16,284 nucleotides of DNA from contig JAGLRU010000411.1 of the NCBI GenBank assembly GCA_023136145.1, forward strand, positions 1 through 16,284, in the 5' to 3' direction. The position numbers and the translations under genes were made by a program. Below, one piece after another: positions 1 to 6,877 of the stretch. The DNA is from Alphaproteobacteria bacterium. Its GTDB lineage: Bacteria; Pseudomonadota; Alphaproteobacteria; Micavibrionales; UBA2020. The notes below the pieces were generated by a model that was given only the letters and a program-made list of their open reading frames with translations, ran no database searches and was not told where the DNA came from. Every line of letters begins with the position of its first letter. Within the stretch, counting starts at the first letter, position 1.

Positions 1-690
1 GATACGATAGTTAATATCGAGAACATCACCGGCACAACGGGCGCGGATACGATAACAGGCGATAGTGCCGCCAACATCCTGCTTGGCGGCGATGGAAACG
101 ATACGGTTGATGGCTCAACCGGCAGTGATACGCTGAATGGTGGTGAAGGCAATGATACGTTGGATTATTCCGGCAGTTCAAGCGGAATCACTGGAGGTCA
201 GTTGACATCAAGTTCTGGAACTTTTGTGTTCGGTGGTGATACAGATACAGTCAGCAATTTCGAAAATTTTACTCTGACATCATATGACGATTCCATTAGT
301 TTTGACACGGCCACAATTGGTCAGATTTCCTCTGTTGATGGTGGTGCGAACACAGATACGCTGGCGATCACAGGAACTGGAGCTCAGGATTTGACAAATA
401 CCTCTATTGAAGGTTCGACGCTTGCTAGCCTGTTTACTAATATCGAACAGCTTGATCTGACAAATACCGATGTATCTGGCGGTGACAAATTTAGTATCGG
501 TGACAACGATATCCAAAGCATCTCCGGTTCTGGCACGTTGTTAAATATTTATACAAATGTAGCTACAATTTCCTTAACTGATATCGAGGTGTTAGACCAA
601 TTGGGGAGTGTGATCGGTGATAATACTGTTGGAAATATCCGTACCGTTGACTGGGATAATAGTGTACAACTGGTTATTACGGCTAGTTAA
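1..690 (+). CDS. RTX-type secreted protein / adhesin, C-terminal part (5' end outside window)
   Basis: The frame is open from base 1 to the TAA at 688-690, so this is the last 229 residues of a longer protein. Two glycine/aspartate nonapeptides typical of RTX calcium-binding repeats are visible, GGDGNDTVD (85-111) and GGEGNDTLD (139-165), preceded by looser GADTITG-like units. The remaining 175 or so residues are rich in Thr, Ser, Asp, Asn and Gly, have almost no Lys or Arg and no Cys, and contain recurring NIEQLDLTNT / TDIEVLDQ-like strands. RTX proteins are exported unfolded by type I systems using an uncleaved C-terminal signal, and they fold on calcium outside the cell. The gene lies 30 bases before an ABC exporter gene on the same strand, so it is the obvious substrate. 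A large adhesin is the likely identity, but the size and N-terminal half cannot be seen. A TTG at 160 is in frame but lies inside a repeat and is not a real start. Confidence 0.85.
   Translation, partial: DTIVNIENITGTTGADTITGDSAANILLGGDGNDTVDGSTGSDTLNGGEGNDTLDYSGSSSGITGGQLTSSSGTFVFGGDTDTVSNFENFTLTSYDDSISFDTATIGQISSVDGGANTDTLAITGTGAQDLTNTSIEGSTLASLFTNIEQLDLTNTDVSGGDKFSIGDNDIQSISGSGTLLNIYTNVATISLTDIEVLDQLGSVIGDNTVGNIRTVDWDNSVQLVITAS
85..165 (+). repeat. RTX nonapeptide repeats
   Basis: Two clear GGxGxDxxx-type nonapeptides (85-111 and 139-165) are separated by a degenerate unit, GSTGSDTLN. In the RTX family such repeats form a calcium-binding parallel beta-roll. Only the final few units of a possibly longer array are inside the window. 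Confidence 0.8.
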
Positions 691-720
691 TCCCAATAGA
701 TCATTTAAGCACACATTCCA

Positions 721-2832
721 ATGACCGAAATAACTTCTGTTTTACCAGAAAAAAAGATTTCAAATAAAATTGATAGCGAACAATTGCAGGTTCGTCTTCT
801 GGCTGTCCTGTCCTGTTATGATGTTTACCCAGACATTCAGGGACTACTCTCTAAACTGCCACGAAAAGGTGGGTTGTTACGTTCTGATGATATAGAAGTC
901 ATAACCGAGAAGCTTGGTTTGTCGATTGAGAAAGTAGCTGGTGGGGAAGATATTGTTAAAACAAATAACCTTCCTGCCCTCGCGTTTTCTGTGGACGGGA
1001 GTGTTTCGGCCTTCATTCCAACTTTAGGACATCAGGGCAGTTTTATCTGCGATGGTAATGGAAAAACACCACCGGAAATTGTTTATAGTCTATTGTTCAA
1101 TCCGCCTAATCCGCATACAAACCATGCTATTGAACATATGGTCACCAGTCACAGCCTGGACTGGTTTTGGCTTCCTATCACTAGATACTGGCGAGAATAT
1201 TCCGAGATTGCGCTCTGCTCTATCTTTAGCAATCTGCTGATGCTGGCTTTACCGTTGTATACAATGAATGTGTATGACCGTGTTGCAGTTAATTTTTCTG
1301 AATCGACACTGGATGTTTTGACTTTGGGTGTGACAATCGCGCTTCTGTTCGATTTTATGTTTCGCATGACCAGAGCTAGAATTTTGGAGCATGTTGCATC
1401 GAAAATAAGTATAAAATTTGATGTAGACCTCATGGAGCGTCTTATGTCGATTCGTGGTCAGGCCATATTGCTGAAAATTGGTGAGCGTGCCAACCTGTTC
1501 CGTGAATTGCAAGGTATCAAAGATTTTTATGCTGGGCGGCTTGCACCTGCGCTGGCAGATCTGCCGTTCTTTTTTTTGTTTGTGTGTGTCATTTATTGGA
1601 TTTCACCGGTGTTAAGTTTAATTCCTGTCGTATCGGTGGTCATCATTCAGGCAGTTACATGGACCCTGTCTAAACCTGTTAATCGTACAAGCAAAAGATA
1701 TTTTAGCGGTCTTCAAGAAAAGAGTGCTGTTCTGATTGAGATTTTGGCTGGTATGGATACGATCAAAATGCTTGGGGCGAGAGGAAAATTCTTGTTTAAA
1801 TGGGACAATGCTTCGCGTCAATCTGTCAATGCATCAAGCAACAATAACAATGTTGTTATGATATCAACCAATCTGTGCGGCATGATTATTAGTTTTGTCA
1901 CGGTGGCTGTATTATTTGTCGGCGTTCATGAGATTACTGACGGTACACTGACGATTGGTGCAATTATCGCCTGCTCTTTGTTGGCTGGTCGGGCTGTCGG
2001 TCCAATGGTTGCTTTGTCAGGTCTTCTGGCACGGATAAAGCAATCATCCGATGTATTAAAAACTATTGATAAGATTTTCAAACTGCCATACGAGGAAACA
2101 AAATCTTCTGTTTCTTCGAAGGGACCTTTTAAAGGAATGCTGCAATTGACCAACGTATCCTATGCCTATCCTAGGCATGAAAAACTAGCGTTGGAAAATA
2201 TTTCTATAACCATTAATCCCGGTGAACGCGTCGGTTTGATAGGGCGAACTGGCGCAGGTAAAAGTACCTTGGCCAAGTTAATATGCCAGTTTATCTATCC
2301 TTCTGCGGGAACGATCGCCGTTGACGGTTTTAACATGGAAGCTATTCCGGTTGAGGAATGGCGCAGGACGGTCGGGTATGTTCCACAGGACGGTTTTTTC
2401 TTTTCAGGTAGCATGCGTAGTAATATTCTACTTGGTCGGGAAGACGTGACAGACGAAGTGTTGGAGCAAGCGACGCGCATTTCAGGATTAGATATCATTT
2501 TGAAAAATACGGGCGAAGGTCTTGATATGGAAGTTGGCGAGGGCGGTGCTTACCTCTCCGGAGGTCAGCGTCAGGCGGTCGCGTTAGCACGTGCTATTGT
2601 GCGTGATCCAAAATTTGTTGTACTTGATGAACCTGTGAACGGCATTGATAATGCGCTGGAAGCTACGATCAAGAAAGGATTTAACCAGTTTCTGGTAGAT
2701 CGTACCTTTATCATGATTACGCATAGAACATCTCTTTTGTCTCTGGTAGATCGTTTGATCCTGATTGAGCGTGGAAAAATTATCGCCGATGGACCTCGGG
2801 ACGAGATTATGCACAAATTAAGTGGTGAATAA
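721..2832 (+). CDS. Type I secretion ABC transporter (permease/ATPase), HlyB/LapB/SiiF-like
   Basis: This 703-residue inner-membrane exporter would power secretion of the RTX protein encoded just upstream. It has three parts. Residues about 20-145 resemble a C39-peptidase-like domain but show no catalytic Cys, so it is probably a substrate-docking domain as in HlyB. Residues about 165-430 are the transmembrane domain. Residues about 475-703 are the nucleotide-binding domain. ATPase motifs are complete: Walker A GRTGAGKST at 508-516, signature LSGGQRQ at 612-618, Walker B FVVLDEP at 632-638 and the H-loop His668. The D-loop reads NGIDN rather than the usual SALD. The length matches the family. 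No good Shine-Dalgarno precedes the ATG at 721, which suits translation as part of an operon with the gene 30 bases upstream. The adaptor gene follows directly. Identity as a type I secretion ATPase is firm, while the match to LapB or SiiF specifically is inferred from context. Confidence 0.95.
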   Translation: MTEITSVLPEKKISNKIDSEQLQVRLLAVLSCYDVYPDIQGLLSKLPRKGGLLRSDDIEVITEKLGLSIEKVAGGEDIVKTNNLPALAFSVDGSVSAFIPTLGHQGSFICDGNGKTPPEIVYSLLFNPPNPHTNHAIEHMVTSHSLDWFWLPITRYWREYSEIALCSIFSNLLMLALPLYTMNVYDRVAVNFSESTLDVLTLGVTIALLFDFMFRMTRARILEHVASKISIKFDVDLMERLMSIRGQAILLKIGERANLFRELQGIKDFYAGRLAPALADLPFFFLFVCVIYWISPVLSLIPVVSVVIIQAVTWTLSKPVNRTSKRYFSGLQEKSAVLIEILAGMDTIKMLGARGKFLFKWDNASRQSVNASSNNNNVVMISTNLCGMIISFVTVAVLFVGVHEITDGTLTIGAIIACSLLAGRAVGPMVALSGLLARIKQSSDVLKTIDKIFKLPYEETKSSVSSKGPFKGMLQLTNVSYAYPRHEKLALENISITINPGERVGLIGRTGAGKSTLAKLICQFIYPSAGTIAVDGFNMEAIPVEEWRRTVGYVPQDGFFFSGSMRSNILLGREDVTDEVLEQATRISGLDIILKNTGEGLDMEVGEGGAYLSGGQRQAVALARAIVRDPKFVVLDEPVNGIDNALEATIKKGFNQFLVDRTFIMITHRTSLLSLVDRLILIERGKIIADGPRDEIMHKLSGE

Positions 2833-2836
2833 TCAA

Positions 2837-4132
2837 ATGCAGAAAAAAAGTTTTTATGAACGCTTAAAAGAGTTGTTGTATGAGCATTCTTACAGAAAAC
2901 CGCTATGGCTTTCGGCAGTTTTGATTGTCTGCTTTTTTACATGGGCTAGTTTTGCTTCGATCAATCAACAGGTTCATGGAACCGGTCGTATTATACCATC
3001 TGGTAAGGTTCGAAGTATCCAGCACCTAGAAGGGGGCATCGTTGATACTATCGAAAGTGTGGAAGGACAGACCGTTAAAATCGGTGAGACACTTTTTGTT
3101 ATTACAGACAAGAAAGGGCAGGTTGATCTGGAACTAACCAAGCTGGCACTCAATTCTGCCTTGATCAAACAGGCGCGCTTGCGGACAGAAATTTTGAACA
3201 AATCTGTTTTTCAACTTGATCCTGATCTTGAAAAAAAATTCCCTGAAATTGCAGCGACAGAATACAGCATTTTCAAGGCGCGAACTGAGGAATTCGAACA
3301 AAAAATTAATAATTTACAAAATAAATATAATAAAAAGGTTCTAACTCTTAACCAGCTCAGGACAACGATTATAAATCTGATACAGGAGGCCGATGTTACG
3401 AAGCGGCAGTTGGCAATTAAAAGAAAATTGAGAGCATCCGGTGCAATTTCGGAAAGCCAGTATCTGGACACTGACAGTACTGTAAAAAACTTTCAGACCC
3501 AGATTAAAAAAAGTCAGACTCAGATACCAATTATTGAAGTGGAGAAGGTTCAGGTAAAAAACGAAATCCAGGACACAGCCAAGTCACGTCAATCTGATTT
3601 GACACAAGAACTCAGCCAAGTCAATTTTGAACTAAATAAGCAACGAGCACACATTAAGGCATCTACTGACAAGGCTGAGCGAACAACAATAGCGTCACCA
3701 ATTTATGGCATAGTAAACAAGATTTATGTGAATACAGTCGGCGGGGTCGTTAAACCAGGCGAGGTATTGGCCGATATCATTCCTCTGAAAGAAAGCCTGA
3801 TTGTCGAGGGTAGAATTTCGACAAAAGATAGAGGCAAAATCTGGTTGGATCTTCCAGTTGTTGTGAAAATAACAGCTTACAATTATTCTCTTTATGGCGG
3901 TATAGAAGGAAAATTATCTTATATTAGTGCAGATAGTTTTACAGATAACCGAAACAATGAGTATTATCAGGTTCAGGCTACAATTAATAATTCTTATATC
4001 GGCAAGGACAAACCACTCTATCCTGGCATGACTGTCGAGTTAAGTATTTTGGCAGGCAAGATATCCATTCTTCAGAATTTGCTGATGCCTATCCTTCAAA
4101 TCAAGGATAATGCCATGACGGAAGTAAGATAA
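2837..4132 (+). CDS. Type I secretion membrane fusion (periplasmic adaptor) protein, HlyD/LapC/SiiD-like
   Basis: This 431-residue adaptor would bridge the ABC transporter and the TolC-type channel across the periplasm. A short cytoplasmic N-terminus precedes one membrane segment (about 22-42). The first half-lipoyl region (about 48-92) contains the family hallmark HLEGGIV. A long alpha-helical hairpin (about 100-270) is followed by the second half-lipoyl region beginning near IASPI (about 285) and a C-terminal beta-barrel region. The ATG at 2837 was chosen because GGTGA (2824-2828) sits 8 bases upstream and the start lies 4 bases after the transporter stop, which suggests translational coupling. 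An in-frame GTG at 2822 would add five residues and overlap the transporter gene by 11 bases, and it cannot be excluded. Length and domain order are normal for HlyD-family adaptors. Confidence 0.93.
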   Translation: MQKKSFYERLKELLYEHSYRKPLWLSAVLIVCFFTWASFASINQQVHGTGRIIPSGKVRSIQHLEGGIVDTIESVEGQTVKIGETLFVITDKKGQVDLELTKLALNSALIKQARLRTEILNKSVFQLDPDLEKKFPEIAATEYSIFKARTEEFEQKINNLQNKYNKKVLTLNQLRTTIINLIQEADVTKRQLAIKRKLRASGAISESQYLDTDSTVKNFQTQIKKSQTQIPIIEVEKVQVKNEIQDTAKSRQSDLTQELSQVNFELNKQRAHIKASTDKAERTTIASPIYGIVNKIYVNTVGGVVKPGEVLADIIPLKESLIVEGRISTKDRGKIWLDLPVVVKITAYNYSLYGGIEGKLSYISADSFTDNRNNEYYQVQATINNSYIGKDKPLYPGMTVELSILAGKISILQNLLMPILQIKDNAMTEVR

Positions 4133-4186
4133 ATCAACATATTAACGCCTTTTTAAGAAGAAATGTGCAGAATAATAACTGTATTG

Positions 4187-4201
4187 AAGGCTTTAAGCCT
4201 T
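4187..4201 (+). promoter_or_regulatory. 15-base palindrome / small hairpin before the MotA-like gene
   Basis: AAGGCTT-T-AAGCCTT is a perfect inverted repeat in the 121-base gap between the adaptor and MotA-like genes. In RNA it could form a 6-bp stem (AAGGCT/AGCCTT) with a TTA loop. No T-tract follows, so it does not look like an intrinsic terminator. It could be a protein-binding operator or an mRNA processing or stability element. The remainder of 4133-4253 shows nothing else recognisable beyond the ribosome-binding site. Confidence 0.35.
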
Positions 4202-4253
4202 ATTACTATTGTATGTCCTGTTATAGAGGATTATTAAAAAAGGACACTGAAAA

Positions 4254-6089
4254 GTGAGTTTTTTGGTAAAATTCAAAGGCAGATCTAAAAATAACGAGAA
4301 AAAAAGCGAAGGTTATGGGTGTATTGAATCGAGCTTTTTGCATTATATAACGCCGAAAATGATTACTTGTATAATTGTGCTGACGGCTGTTGTTTTGCAC
4401 GAGTATGAATTGATTTCTCGTTATTTTATGGCTGGTAAATTACTTAACTCTATTATCGTCATTGTTTTCTTATTTGGCGTAATTATGGTTGTTATGAATA
4501 ACGTTGCTGTGTATCGCAATGCTATGTTTATTAGGAATTTGGCCAAAAGCTCAGATAAAGAAAAAGTTTCGAAAGAAGATGTAAAGTTCTTAACCAAAGA
4601 TCTACAAACTAAAGGTCATTTGTTCGATACAAATCATATGGTCGGATGCATTAAGAATCTAGAGCGATTTGGGCATCTCAATTTTACCGACAACGATGCA
4701 CGTCTTATCAAATCAAAAATGGGACAAAGGCTTACAGAAGTGCGCAGGCAGATTACCTTTTTAGGTGGTATTCTGATTCTTCTTGGGCTGATTGGTACCT
4801 ATATGGGTCTGCTTAAGACGATTGATGCGGTGGGCGGCGTTATGCAAGAAATGTCTGGCATGAACTCCGTTGGTGCAGAAGACGATATGTCGAACTTTAT
4901 CGGGGCTCTGGCAGAACCACTGCAAGGTATGGGTCTGGCCTTTAGTTCATCCCTATTCGGTATTACTGGATCGCTGTTAATTTCGGTATTAGGACTGTTT
5001 GGCAAGTTCGCTCAGAATGAATTCATTGAGAATATCAGTCGTTGGATCGATGATCGAATTCCAAAGTTTGCTTCGACCGTTGAAGGTTCAAACTCCAAAG
5101 CACTCGGTAAGACGGCCTCTGCAGAGAATTTGCGCACATGGTTGGCAGGTTTTGTCAATATGTCTGTAAAAACCAATAATCGACTGAACCAGTTGATCAC
5201 AATTCTTGGAAATAATTCATCTGATCATTCTCGTATTATGCAGGCCATTGATGTTTTTGAGGCTGGTCAGAAAAATACGCGTGATTCTATACAGACAGTT
5301 AACGCTTCAATGAAAGTAATGATAGACCATCACAATAAAACTTTGGAATGCGTCAGCCGAAATAACAAAAGCACAGATAAAATGCAAAAGGATATGGCCA
5401 TACTGCGCAACTGTGCACAAGACATGACGGAGACTATGCCTATGATGGCTCGCACTCTAATTGATGGTCGCAAATCTCTATATAAGGACGCTGCAGCCAA
5501 GGAAAAGGCATTAACTTTACTTAAACATGATCTTCATGAGCAAACTGATGCTCTCAAGTCTTTAGATTTGAGCTTGACGCAACTTCCAAAGATTATGATA
5601 AAGCATCATCGTAAGACTTTGGAATATGTTGGTCACAACGACAAGAGTACAGGTGAGATGCAAAAGGATATGGCCGTACTGCGTAACTGTGCCGAAGATG
5701 TAAAAGCAAGCATGCCCACGCTGATCCGCACGCTGATCAATAATCGTAAACCATTGCATAAAGATACGGACAAAGAAAACGAGTTAACTTTTCTCAAACA
5801 TGATCTTCATGAACAAGCTGATGCGTTTAAGTCTTTGGATCTTAGTTTAGCACAGCTGCCTGAAATTTTGAATCAATTAAATAGTACGCAGGATCAATTG
5901 GCGAAGGAGCTTAGTAAATTGCAGGGTTCTAGATATTCATCTATAAATCGTGCAATAAATGGAACCAAGCTAGAAAAGGAAAAAATTAATTCGATAGAAA
6001 CCCCGTTTAATGGCATCGATGATGGCGATAGTATGATAAAAACCTTGCTGGCACTTGATGAAGAAGAAGATAACTTACTGAAGAGTTAG
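4254..6089 (+). CDS. MotA/TolQ/ExbB-like proton channel protein with long cytoplasmic tail (SiiB-like)
   Basis: This 611-residue protein is probably the channel half of a proton-driven energiser. Hydrophobic segments lie at about 34-50, 63-83, 169-190 and 228-250. The third carries GLIGTYMG (178-185), the counterpart of the GLxGTVxG motif of TolQ/ExbB. It is followed by ALAEPLQGMGLAFSSSLFG, matching the second conserved segment of the MotA_ExbB family. Residues about 255-611 are hydrophilic and helical, unusually long for TolQ or ExbB, and contain a tandem duplication of about 92 residues. The GTG start at 4254 has AAAAAGGA (4237-4244) 9 bases upstream. Its MotB-like partner is the next gene, and both sit inside a type I secretion operon, as SiiB and SiiA do in Salmonella SPI-4. 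The family call is firm. The role in adhesin secretion or surface retention is inferred. Confidence 0.85.
   Translation: MSFLVKFKGRSKNNEKKSEGYGCIESSFLHYITPKMITCIIVLTAVVLHEYELISRYFMAGKLLNSIIVIVFLFGVIMVVMNNVAVYRNAMFIRNLAKSSDKEKVSKEDVKFLTKDLQTKGHLFDTNHMVGCIKNLERFGHLNFTDNDARLIKSKMGQRLTEVRRQITFLGGILILLGLIGTYMGLLKTIDAVGGVMQEMSGMNSVGAEDDMSNFIGALAEPLQGMGLAFSSSLFGITGSLLISVLGLFGKFAQNEFIENISRWIDDRIPKFASTVEGSNSKALGKTASAENLRTWLAGFVNMSVKTNNRLNQLITILGNNSSDHSRIMQAIDVFEAGQKNTRDSIQTVNASMKVMIDHHNKTLECVSRNNKSTDKMQKDMAILRNCAQDMTETMPMMARTLIDGRKSLYKDAAAKEKALTLLKHDLHEQTDALKSLDLSLTQLPKIMIKHHRKTLEYVGHNDKSTGEMQKDMAVLRNCAEDVKASMPTLIRTLINNRKPLHKDTDKENELTFLKHDLHEQADAFKSLDLSLAQLPEILNQLNSTQDQLAKELSKLQGSRYSSINRAINGTKLEKEKINSIETPFNGIDDGDSMIKTLLALDEEEDNLLKS
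5319..5867 (+). repeat. Tandem in-frame duplication (about 92 codons, two copies) in the MotA-like gene
   Basis: Copy A spans 5319-5594 (residues 356-447) and copy B 5595-5867 (residues 448-538). They start MIDHHNKTLE and MIKHHRKTLE and end LSLTQLPKI and LSLAQLPEI. A hand alignment gives about 61 identical positions of 92 with a single one-residue gap. Long matching DNA stretches remain, for example around GCAAAAGGATATGGCC. Both copies keep the MQKDMA-LRNCA and LKHDLHEQ-DA-KSLDLSL blocks. The unit is probably helical or coiled-coil. Confidence 0.9.
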
Positions 6090-6132
6090 GATTGTGTCTT
6101 TCTTATAGTTTTGTACTTAGCGGGGATTTTTA

Positions 6133-6158
6133 CTCAATAAAAGCGAAAGCTAATTGAG
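6133..6158 (+). promoter_or_regulatory. Hairpin with GAAA tetraloop before the MotB-like gene
   Basis: CTCAAT (6133-6138) pairs with ATTGAG (6153-6158), and inside it AGC (6142-6144) pairs with GCT (6149-6151) around a GAAA loop of the stable GNRA class. There is a small asymmetric bulge (AAA against A). It lies 12 bases before the ribosome-binding site AGGGGA (6171-6176) of the next gene and no T-run follows it. It may act in mRNA stability, processing or translation control. The rest of 6090-6184 shows no clear promoter. Confidence 0.4.
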
Positions 6159-6184
6159 GGATAATACACTAGGGGAACAGTTTA

Positions 6185-6859
6185 ATGGGTTATGAAGGAG
6201 GTGATGATGGTGACGTAGGTGCGTCAGCGTGGCCGGGTTTTGTCGATATCTTGTCCTCTGTTCTTATCATGTTTGTATTCTTTCTAATGATCACAGCGGT
6301 GACTTTGAATTTTCATATTTTGATTTTTAAAGGAAAAATTAAAGACGGAGCTAAGATAGTTATTGCAGAGGTTAAGAAAGATGCTGAAAAAAGTATTCAA
6401 AATCTTACCGTAGAAAACAAAGTTTTAAAAGAAAAAATCAATGATTTTATGGTACAGCACATTTCTCCAGATCAGCAAAAGAAGCCTCATGTTCAGCTTG
6501 CTGACATGTCAAAAAATAAAACATTGGATTATCGGATTGATGAAAAAAAGAAAACATTGTTTATTTTCTTTGCTCCAGATTCTATAACGATCGATGACAA
6601 AATCTCTCAAAAAATCCAAGAATTCCTAGATACCTATAAAAATGTTAAGCTGGTTAACATTATATCGTCAAAAAACATGGAAGATCGATTGAATAATATC
6701 TCTCGTAAAATTACGATTTCCCGCATATTTAATGTTCGCAACAGTGTTATGCGTGCTAAAATTTCTACTGTAAAGATCGGTGCTTATATGGTCGATGGAC
6801 AGCCTATTGACGGAAAAGCTAATTGGGTTAAGGTAGTGGTCAAGACGGACAAATCTTAG
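6185..6859 (+). CDS. MotB/ExbD-like partner with degenerate OmpA-like domain (SiiA-like)
   Basis: This 224-residue protein has one N-terminal membrane segment (about 19-45) preceded by an acidic, glycine-rich stretch. The segment opens with WPGFVDILSSVLIMF. Asp21 sits where MotB, ExbD and TolR carry their essential proton-carrying aspartate. A predicted coiled coil (about 55-92) follows. Residues about 122-222 show the strand/helix order of an OmpA/MotB peptidoglycan-binding domain (strand 124-136, helix 139-151, strand 154-160, helix 172-192, strands 196-203 and 213-221). The usual TD motif is replaced by SS (161-162), so peptidoglycan binding may be weak or altered. The ATG at 6185 has AGGGGA (6171-6176) 8 bases upstream. 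Placed after the MotA-like gene, it matches SiiA of the SPI-4 adhesin system. The MotB-like call rests on topology, the Asp and context, not on strong sequence signatures. Confidence 0.72.
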   Translation: MGYEGGDDGDVGASAWPGFVDILSSVLIMFVFFLMITAVTLNFHILIFKGKIKDGAKIVIAEVKKDAEKSIQNLTVENKVLKEKINDFMVQHISPDQQKKPHVQLADMSKNKTLDYRIDEKKKTLFIFFAPDSITIDDKISQKIQEFLDTYKNVKLVNIISSKNMEDRLNNISRKITISRIFNVRNSVMRAKISTVKIGAYMVDGQPIDGKANWVKVVVKTDKS

Positions 6860-6877
6860 ATCCAGTGGAGCTCGTTA

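Noticed and set aside
6195..6209. Strong Shine-Dalgarno-like AAGGAGGTGATGATG inside the MotB-like gene start
   Set aside because: The ATGs that follow are out of frame and reach a stop within a few codons. The bases simply encode the Gly/Asp-rich N-terminus.
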